Shown: piece after piece, positions 56,301-64,000 of the stretch
Layout of the letters: the number at the start of each line of letters is the position of its first letter
Position numbering within the stretch: the first letter of the stretch is position 1
Source: Paulownia fortunei
Taxonomy: Eukaryota; Streptophyta; Magnoliopsida; Lamiales; Paulowniaceae
Assembly (NCBI GenBank): GCA_019321725.1
Contig: CM033113.1
Span: 9,672,001-9,736,000, forward strand
Length of the DNA: 64,000 bases
Direction of reading: 5' to 3'
Notes under the pieces: generated by a model
Seen by the model: only the letters and a program-made list of their open reading frames with translations
What the model was told of the DNA's origin: nothing
Database searches by the model: none
Position numbers and translations under genes: made by a program

Positions 56301-59300
56301 GTTTTCGTCAGTGTGAAATTTTGACTTGTAAAGAATGTGTCTAGTTTCAAACAAGCACTATCTTTCCATTGGAGCTTGTTCGATGCTGAATATAAATCAC
56401 TTGAAACTGAAATATGCCTCTTCAATTACTCTTAAACAGATTAAATTAAGAATACTAACATCACAAATTGAACAAATAAGAATAAAAAATAGCACATTTA
56501 TGGTGTCTTAACATTATTGCTGCAAACTGAGAATGTCACTATTCTTTTCCTGCTTCCTTGGTCAAGTGGATCTAGTGAGCACCAGGTCAGATAGCTGCCT
56601 ATTGCCAATAAAACTTTTTCTAGTGCACTTCTCCTAAAAATGGAAAAAGATAAGGTTATGTCTTGCGGCGTAATTTTAGATTGTTCCTTTCATCTCAGTA
56701 TGCCATCTATTGTTACAAGAAAGTCACTGCTCTCAACAACAGGGACATGAGATATCTCAGGATTTGAGAGCCTAGTGATGAGCACATTTCTCTGTTTGAA
56801 CAGACTGTTAGTGCCAACATATGAAAGAATACCATCTACTATAATTTAGAAGTAAAATTGCTGCTCTCAGCAAAGAGGAACATGAGATGTCTCAGGATTC
56901 GAGAGCCTAGTGATGAGCACGCAACTTCATTTCAACTGCCGCTGTTAGTTTAAACATTCTGAAAAGCATGCTGTTCAGTGACTACCAAAGAATAATATTC
57001 TTAAGTCTCTACTTGTGCTCTTGATTTGTTGTTTTTCTCTGAAATCTGTGGTTTCTCCCATCTTCATATGGGTTCTCCATGGATTACTTAAGTTGCTCAC
57101 ACTTTCTTTTAACTGCTAAATTTGTGAATTCACAGAAAAGTATTTTGTTGGATTGCGAGACGCAAGTTGAGAGGCTTCTGGCACAGGTGTTTCAGAATTA
57201 CAAGTCACTAGATGAACAGTCTCCAACAGGCTTAGCAGATATGTCAGCTCCAATATCAGAAACTGCAGCACCAGCACTAGCTCCTGCTGTGCAACTATAT
57301 ACACTTCTACATGACATACTTGCTCAAGATGCTCAGACTATGCTGAGAAACTATCTACAGGTAAGTCTTATCAAATACTACCATGTATTATTATCTTCTT
57401 AACCATGACGTCATCAAATAGTTGAGCGTGTTATTATCTTCTTAACCATGAGTTTTTCTTTCCTTTTTATTTTTTGGTTGGGGTGGATCATGGATGAGTA
57501 GTGGAAGATATATTAGAATATTAGGAAGCCACATTAACTCAAGTAAAATTGATAATTGAATTTTAGGGATAGTATACAACAGAACCATGCATGTTACAGC
57601 TCAATGGGAAGAGATACTTGAATAATTAAGTCACACTTATACTTGGTATTCCCTGAGATAGAGATGCAGAAAAGGGTCTATTCTCTGCATCATATCAAAG
57701 AAAGACATCTAAAAATTCTCTTTTACATTTGTTGAAATAGCCTACCAATAGATTACTGTTTTATTGCTTTATTTTGTAGTTTAGAAATAAGATTAATAAA
57801 TTAAATGGTAATTTTCTAGACAGCAGCAATAAAAAGATGTAGAAAGCACATGCTGGAGACTGACGAGTTTGTGTCAAGCAACTCCGAGGGTTTCATTATG
57901 GATTCAGATGCAATCTCCAAAGCCTATTTGAAGATGAAGAATCTCTGCATCAACATAAGCAATGAAATACACATTGACATCAAGATCCACAATCAGCATA
58001 TATTTCCCAGGTACCTAAAACTACATATTTCATAGAAAAATTCAAATAACGCATTTGAATCTAATCTGGTTTTTGAATCATCCCGCTCTATAGTAGCTGT
58101 TTAGTGGCCTCAACACCATTGTCTCATAGTGTTATACAAGTATTGCACTAAAATAAAAATTCTTGTCGACTTGGATTTTATCTTTTGTGACAATAAATAC
58201 GCTGATAAGAAGCAAGATCATCATCTATACATCTATTTTGTGCTTTCAGTTCAATAGATCTGTCTACCATCACCTCAGCAGTTTACAGCAAAGAATTGAG
58301 CAAGAGACTTGGAGCTTTCCTTGCTGCATGGCCTCCATCAAGTCCCATGCAACATGTGAATGAACTTCTAATAGCAATGTCTGACTTTGAGAGGAGTCTT
58401 GAGTTGTGGAATATCAGGTTTATATAAGCTAGCACCCTTGTTGCCAAAGTACTGGACGAAATCCAATTGCCAGTATAACTTTTTTAAGCTTTCATACTGA
58501 TATTATGTAAACTTATGTGATCAGCCCTGTCCAAGGTGGTGTTGACTCCAGAGACTTGTACCACGGTTATATCATGGTCTGGATACAAGATTTACAACTC
58601 ACCTTGCTTGATCTTTGCAAAGCAGAAAAGGTATTTCTTCTCCACTATCATATCATTCATGAACTGTAGTCTTACTTAAGTGATGTGTATGCTCCTCCTG
58701 ATCATTTGTTTTCTCAACCAATGGTTAAATAAAAAGCATAATTTCAAAGGAGGATCTATGTTATCAACTTTTTGCTGTTCAGCGGATAATTTTGACTATT
58801 GCATATGAGAATTTCCTCTTGCAGGTACCTTGGGCCGGAGTGTGTACAAAATATTCAACCTCTCCCTTTGCTGAGGAAATGTTTGAAAAGATGGCAAGAA
58901 TGCTTAGTGAATATGAAGTTGTGATCAATCGATGGCCTCAATACACGTTGATTTTGGAGAATGTGAGTTCTAGCCTTAATCAATTAGCTATATGTTAAAA
59001 GCCACTGATACAGTTAGGAGCATATGCATTTAACATTAAAACAAACAACACGAGCAACCAACAAGGAGCACGTGCGGTTGTTATTGTAATGCTATTGAGT
59101 ATTCACTTAGCACTTAGACATACTAGAACATTATACACATGCCAAATTATTGTAATATCAAGATGATTCATCTCTAATATTGACTTCCTTTTACCTATTT
59201 TATTGCTTTTTATTGTATCTTGATTTAAAAGGCTGCTGCAAATGTGGAAAGAGCGATAATTAAAGCACTGGAAAGGCAATACCATGACATTTTGACCCCT

Positions 59301-60988
59301 CTCAGAGATAGCATACCAAAAAGACTTGGTATGCAGGTCCAGAAATTGGCAAGGAGGCAATCAACCACGTATTATTCCATTCCTAGCCAGGTGAGTTCCA
59401 CTTGTACAATATCTTCAATCATTTTATACTCACCGAGGATCAACCAGATTCTAACTTTGGTTTCAGACGTCCACCAAGATACTTATTTCCTCCTGACAAG
59501 CAATTTATGTTGATAGATGCTCATTGTTTTGCCTATCATTATCTTGAACGCCCTCCTAAAATTTTGAGGACTTGTCTTTTGCTCAATCAACTAAAAAGGT
59601 TACATCCTGTTTATTTAGCGTGTGTACGTGAAGTGCATCTGTGTTTAGGTTCAGTAAAGTACTCAACCAGAAGGTTTAATCTCTCGCACACATTATATAG
59701 TCTAGTCATTAGTGTATGTTCTATTCATTGACGTGAAGTGCATCTGTGTTTAGGTTCAGTAAAGTACTCAACCAGAAGGTTTAATCTCTCGCACACATTA
59801 TATAGTCTAGTCACTAGTGTATGTTCTATACATTGACAGGTACGCAGCTAATTCTTCTGTTTCCTTCTTTTGTGTTTGGCAGCTGGGAATTTTTCTGAAC
59901 ACTATGAAGAGAATTCTGGACGTTCTGCATTGTAGGATCGAGGACAAACTGAAATCATGGGCATCCTATTTGCCAACAAATGGAGACAGCAAATCTACTT
60001 TCGGGGAGCAGATGAATGCTATAACCGTCCTTCTGCGGACAAAATATAAGAATTATATTCAAGCGATAGTGGTCAAGCTTGCCAGCAATGTAAGCAAAAT
60101 TTCTAAACCACAACGGCCTTGCATAAACTGCAAGTTTCTGGATTTATCTTCCATCATTGAAAATGTACTTTACAGTAACTTTCATAGAACCATGCAAATA
60201 TAGAAATTTTAACCTTACAGCAACAACATATTTTGTGGAATCTCAAAAGGTCTCTTCTTATTTCAAAGAAAATAGAAATGTATGCCGACAACTTGTTTTT
60301 CACAGAAATAGTTTTTTCTGTAGAAAATGTTTGTGATTGTCTCACAATTTTATGGCAATTATTACAGATGCTAGCTAACAGGAGCACCCGTCTTCAAAGG
60401 ATCTTGGAAGATACAAAAGAAGCAGATGGCGAAGCTCAGATTCGCGAGAGGATGCACCTGCTGAGCACACAACTCTCTGATTGCATCTCTAACTTGCATG
60501 AAACTTTTACAAGCCAAATATTTGTCGCAACCTGTCGTGCTTTCTGGGACAAAATGGGACAAGTAAACTAAGAATACCTCTAACTTCTTTCTTTTGAAAT
60601 TTAGTTCATACTTCTGATTTACTTTGATTTTTCCACTTATTAGATTGTATTGAAGTTTCTGGAGGGCAGAAAGGAGAATCGAGTTTGGTACACCGGATCT
60701 TATCATGCCCTTGGGGTGAGTATTCTGAAAAAACATTTTTCGTAAATGAGAAGCTCTTCATTTCATCTCTGTGTTGATCTTATAGAAACATAGTTTATTC
60801 ATATGGATTGCTTTCTTTCTTATTTTCAGATTCTGGATGACATATATGCATCTCAGATGCAGAGATTGCTAGGAAATGCTTTACAAGAGAAAGATTTGGA
60901 GCCCCCACGATCAATTACTGAAGCTCGATCTATTTTGTCAAGAGACACTACAAACAGAATGGAGTCATCCTCATACATATATTTCTAG
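50328..60988 (+). CDS. C2-like / MUN-like large protein (At4g24610 / At5g65440 family)
   Basis: 22 exons by GT-AG sites: 50328-50375, 50713-51258, 51411-51625, 51706-51795, 52398-52532, 52655-52773, 53427-53591, 53809-53914, 54534-54639, 54730-54840, 55405-55568, 55659-55776, 57136-57360, 57820-58010, 58250-58417, 58525-58630, 58825-58962, 59232-59390, 59883-60089, 60368-60562, 60644-60715, 60830-60988. All join in frame to 1180 aa. The N-terminus MFTEGLDESAINWIK is the signature I recall for the Arabidopsis family. An acidic run lies at ~80-97. A C2-like segment at ~440-547 includes GDALLLEVLDAMKNVQGCAT and RVRWWSIYHNDHECVGKVLL. A long helical region (~560-1130) resembles MUN/UNC13-type membrane-traffic proteins. 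Function is inferred as vesicle tethering or priming and is not shown. The C-terminus has no membrane segment. Confidence 0.88.
54025..54255. repeat. Diverged tandem duplication in intron 8
   Basis: AAAAGGTTTTTAGTTATGCA at about 54032 recurs as AAAAGGTTTTAGTTATGCAT at about 54182. Both are followed by ACTGC(T/C)AAACTTGTCCT and GCAGAAGAATTGCAGA. The repeat period is about 150 bp. Confidence 0.8.
56690..56960. repeat. Diverged tandem duplication in intron 12
   Basis: Two copies of about 130 bp share GAGAGCCTAGTGATGAGCAC (56767 and 56902) and flanking CATGAGATRTCTCAGGATT. Several substitutions and small indels separate them. Confidence 0.8.
59626..59835. repeat. 105-bp tandem duplication in intron 18
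   Basis: 59626-59730 and 59731-59835 are adjacent 105-bp units starting ACGTGAAGTGCATCTGTGTT, with only two mismatches (TCATTAGTG against TCACTAGTG; CTATTCATTG against CTATACATTG). They lie wholly inside the intron and leave the exon 19 acceptor at 59881-59882 intact. Confidence 0.95.
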
Positions 60989-62193
60989 ACAAACTTTCTT
61001 AGCAATTTACAGGCCTTCTCTCTCTACCTCGGTTCTATTTATCTTCCACCACCACCAACCTCCACCACCACACACCCACACATCATTTTATGTTAAAGGG
61101 ATTTTCAGGTTTCAGTTATTTTCTGTTCCAAAAAAGCCATCAATAACACCACTCATAGGAGATTTTAGTATATAATTCTTTTGTATGTAGAACGATGATT
61201 CTTTAATACAATCAATCATATATAGTAAAAGCAGTTTCTTTGCCTGAACTGAACTTTCCTCGTGCATACCTCTATTCTGAACTTTCCTCAGTCATACATA
61301 CACTACAGTTACTGAATTTTCTGACCAATTACTCTATGGTTCTTGTGTTAATTCATCATGATTTGATTTTGACTGTTATGTTCCCTACTTTTCTGTCCAA
61401 ATATGGTATGGTTTTTTGAGTAACCAGTCTTGATTCTGATTTTTGTCTTCCCTTCTTTTCCTCGAGTAAATATAACTTTGGGTAGTGTCTTGAGAGTTTT
61501 TAATTTAATAGTTATTACATTCAAATTATGATCGAATGATGATAAATACACTATAGATCCATAGTCTTGCAGCTCATATGTTCTGTACTCTCTCATCATA
61601 TGAATGTAAAAATAAAGATTCTAAGTGAATTTATCTTGTGACCTAACAGTTTGGATTTTTTGTTACAATTTTATATTAAATTTTGTGTTACATATTACAC
61701 ATACATATCATATGTACATAATTACTTTCAAGTGTATATTTAAGAATTTTTTTTATATACATGATGCGTATATGTGATACGTAATATAAAATACAATATA
61801 AATTTGTAATAAAAAAATGATCCGATTTTAAATTTTAAAGTTTTGGGATAAGAGCTGTAGGTAGTTCAAAATTTCACTTTGATAATAATCAAATTCATAA
61901 AAACTGTTAAAATTGCAACTGAAGAAAATTCAAACCAATACATGATGTACACAGCACAACTTTCAAATTTGAAATAAAAATCACAATTCACAACAACTAT
62001 AGTGATGTATAAATAGTACATGTTTCATTAAGAGAAAATGAAAGACAACTATTCAGATGCATATACATGACAAATGAAAGTTAACTAATCATATCAACAC
62101 TCTTTTTTTCAGAATTATATCTTCTTCCAACAATCCCACCTGCCTTGGTTACTCTATTATTGAAGAAGATGCTTTTGTCTTCCCCTTGTACAT
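60989..62193. other. 3' flank of the C2/MUN-like gene and intergenic
   Basis: No further gene. Contains a CCACCACCA-rich stretch at about 61046-61077 and AT-rich DNA. It ends at the 3' side of the minus-strand Gly/Cys-rich gene. Confidence 0.5.
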
Positions 62194-62493
62194 CTAACAC
62201 CCGCCGCCGCCGCCGCCGCCGCCGCCACACCCGCCGCCACACCCGCCGCCGCCGCCGCCACACCCGCCGCCGCCGCCACGCCCGCCGCTGCCGCCGCCAC
62301 ACCCGCCGCCGCCGCCACGTCTCTTCCGAGGCTTGGCGGAGCCAGAATCCACGCAGGCAAAGATGAGCATAGACATGATTGAAATGGACATAGCAAACAT
62401 GCCAAGCATTAGCATGAGCCCTGAGCCCTCAAACAGAAAACCTGCTTCACTTGCCACATTGCCGCCATATGCCACAGCTAAAAGTCTAGCCAT
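62194..62493 (-). CDS. Small membrane-anchored Gly/Cys-rich protein
   Basis: Single-exon minus-strand frame of 99 aa. Residues 1-~26 include MARLLAVAYGGNVASEAGFL, then a hydrophobic segment (~28-50, LMLMLGMFAMSISIMSMLIF), a short basic stretch KPRKRRG at ~54-60, and a Gly-rich tail of about 40 residues with regularly spaced Cys, ending GGGC. It fits a one-pass membrane protein with the Gly/Cys tail on one side, or a secreted cell-wall-like glycine-rich protein. No named family is recognised with confidence. A minus-strand TATATATA at ~62546-62556 lies 55-60 bases ahead of the start, which supports transcription. The GCC-rich repeat keeps all minus frames open, so the choice of frame rests on the Met, the membrane segment and the TATA box. 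Confidence 0.65.
   Translation of the reverse strand: MARLLAVAYGGNVASEAGFLFEGSGLMLMLGMFAMSISIMSMLIFACVDSGSAKPRKRRGGGGGCGGGSGGRGGGGGCGGGGGGCGGGCGGGGGGGGGC
62200..62315. repeat. (CCG)n-rich repeat within the Gly/Cys-rich gene
   Basis: CCGCCGCCG runs interspersed with CACACC. It encodes the Gly/Cys tail on the minus strand and would give Arg-rich peptides on the plus strand. Likely length-variable. Confidence 0.9.
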
Positions 62494-62545
62494 TTATTCC
62501 TATGTTCAGGATATTTTGCATGAGAGGATATCTTACCAATCATCA

Positions 62546-62556
62546 ATATATATATA
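62546..62556 (-). promoter_or_regulatory. TATA box of the Gly/Cys-rich gene
   Basis: CTTATATATATATTG on the minus strand, 55-60 bases upstream of the ATG at 62493. Confidence 0.45.
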
Positions 62557-64000
62557 AGAGGACGATAAATAACTGCATGCGTAATATTGTTAATTAATAT
62601 TGGATTAACTTGCATTGACGGTTGACTATAAGTTTATCTTGCTTGAATTATAGAAAGTAGGCCCCTTTTAGTCAGCTTGAATTTTCTCTGGAAAACACAC
62701 CACCATCAATTTCACAGGAAAACACACCACCATACCCTTTCTTTATCATTAATTCTTTAATTTTCGGGATAGTTTTTTTTTTTTTTTCTTTTTATATATT
62801 TCTCTCTCTTTCTCGATCATCTTTTATTTTTATTCGGGCTTTAAATTAATTTCAACGCGGAGTTCAAATTTGAAAAGTCTTTGTATTCTCTAACAATTTT
62901 TGATGTTGAACTTTATTGAGGAAAAAATTTATAATTGAAAGTTTTATCCATTTTTATTTGATATTTTGCACTTCTACAACGATTTTAAGTACTAATTTAA
63001 TGTAATTTAATGGATCATCATGAAACAAAAATGAAATATAGTATAAGCATAAAATCAATAAATACTTTTCATGATCATACCATACAAATATTTACATCAC
63101 GGTTTCTGATGAGATCAAATAGAGAAATATAACCAAAATAAACTGATAATAGTTGGTTGAAAACTAGAAATTAAAATAGGATAAGAGGCAGCTAATTAAA
63201 CTAATATTCACGAAAGTGGAACTAATTTCTTTTATTTATTTATTTATTTATTGAGAGAATAAGTGAAACTAATTTCAAACATGTAAGAATGAAAGTAGTG
63301 GTCTCCACCCCTCCCTTCTCTACATTACTACGTATAACCCTATCCTGCTGATCTCCCTTTGTTTTGAGACCTTACAAATTTTTAAATATTTCATAAGAAA
63401 TATAGATTTTTTTTTTTTTGAGGCTATAATTCCATATTATTTTCAAATTCAATATTTGTACTCAAACGACCTTGTCCATGTATTGACTCGTAAGTGTCTA
63501 TTTTTTGTAGGAATTTTAGGCCCCTGTCCTGTAGTCTAGTATGAAAATTCTCAGGAACCACACACGCATTCTACAGGAAATTACCATTTCTTTTGCTTCT
63601 AGAGTTTCTTCATCTTTATTTATTTATTTATTTATTTTTATTATGAACAAATATTCAGTTGGACTTGTTCTACTGATATCGACAGAAATCCTGTCTGAGA
63701 AGTCTAAATAGCTGTGTAGCTTTCTCACTTTTTTTCTCTCTTTCGTTTTTGTATTTTATTATGATGTTTAATCTTACATTAACCATATCAGTATAGAAGT
63801 TATGACATCGCTCATCCTATTTAACTTATATAATTTGTTATTTAGTTGGGTTTATGCCCGCGGTTAATGAAAATCTAATGAATTAATTACCAAAAAAAGA
63901 AAAGAAATTTACATGGTGAAATGATGCTTTCTATACAATTAATGGTTAATTATGTCTCTTCTTGACACAGGAGCAGGTAAAAAAAAATTCTTAGCTTTAT
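62557..64000. other. AT-rich DNA, no gene seen
   Basis: Contains a short repeat of GGAAAACACACCACCAT (62691-62707 and 62718-62736), TTTA microsatellites at about 63230-63254 and 63617-63640, and several T runs. Nothing coding could be supported up to the window edge. Confidence 0.5.

Noticed and set aside
62145..62366. Arg-rich plus-strand frame
   Set aside because: Complement of the CCG repeat in the Gly/Cys-rich gene.

Overview
This is a stretch of a plant nuclear genome, almost certainly a core eudicot. Genes carry GT-AG introns and sit in AT-rich intergenic DNA. They include a photosystem I antenna gene and a tandem array of G-type lectin S-receptor-like kinases, and degraded LTR retrotransposons fill much of the rest. 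Species and family cannot be fixed from sequence alone. No bacterial, plastid or viral genome segment was seen.

Layout. (1) 1-~3.0 kb: the end of an LTR retroelement, with a non-coding interior holding two ~30-bp minisatellites, a polypurine tract and an LTR with its own TATA box. (2) 4.5-27.2 kb: a head-to-tail array of S-domain receptor kinases on the + strand. Copies 1, 2 and 4 are intact seven-exon genes with near-identical exon lengths (816, 815 and 813 aa by my splicing). Copy 3 is a pseudogene broken by a nonsense codon, a 1-bp frameshift, a gypsy-type LTR insertion and loss of the transmembrane and most kinase exons. A 41-bp relic of a fifth copy lies at 28.2 kb. A degraded minus-strand gypsy element (gag-protease plus LTR) separates copies 3 and 4. 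(3) 28.3-36.4 kb: a degraded minus-strand copia element, a possible second LTR relic, then AT-rich DNA without a gene. (4) 36.4-43.2 kb: an ETHE1-type persulfide dioxygenase gene (nine exons, 294 aa) and an LHCA3 gene carrying a one-base frameshift in a G run. (5) 43.8-46.5 kb: a minus-strand GARP/G2-like MYB-type transcription factor (six exons). (6) 50.3-61.0 kb: a 22-exon gene for a 1180-aa protein with a C2-like segment and a long helical region resembling plant MUN/UNC13-like proteins. (7) 62.2-62.5 kb: a small minus-strand membrane-anchored Gly/Cys-rich protein.

The genes do not form a pathway. The receptor-kinase array is a typical expanding and decaying defence/recognition family, and the single-copy genes to its right are housekeeping or regulatory. 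The most informative features are the different fates of the receptor-kinase copies, the retroelement debris between them, several recent tandem duplications inside introns, and the LHCA3 frameshift, which may be an assembly error. I found no convincing undescribed system. The least explained items are the LTR hairpins at 16.02-16.10 kb, the G-run tract at 35.4 kb and the shuffled exon fragment in the ETHE1 intron.
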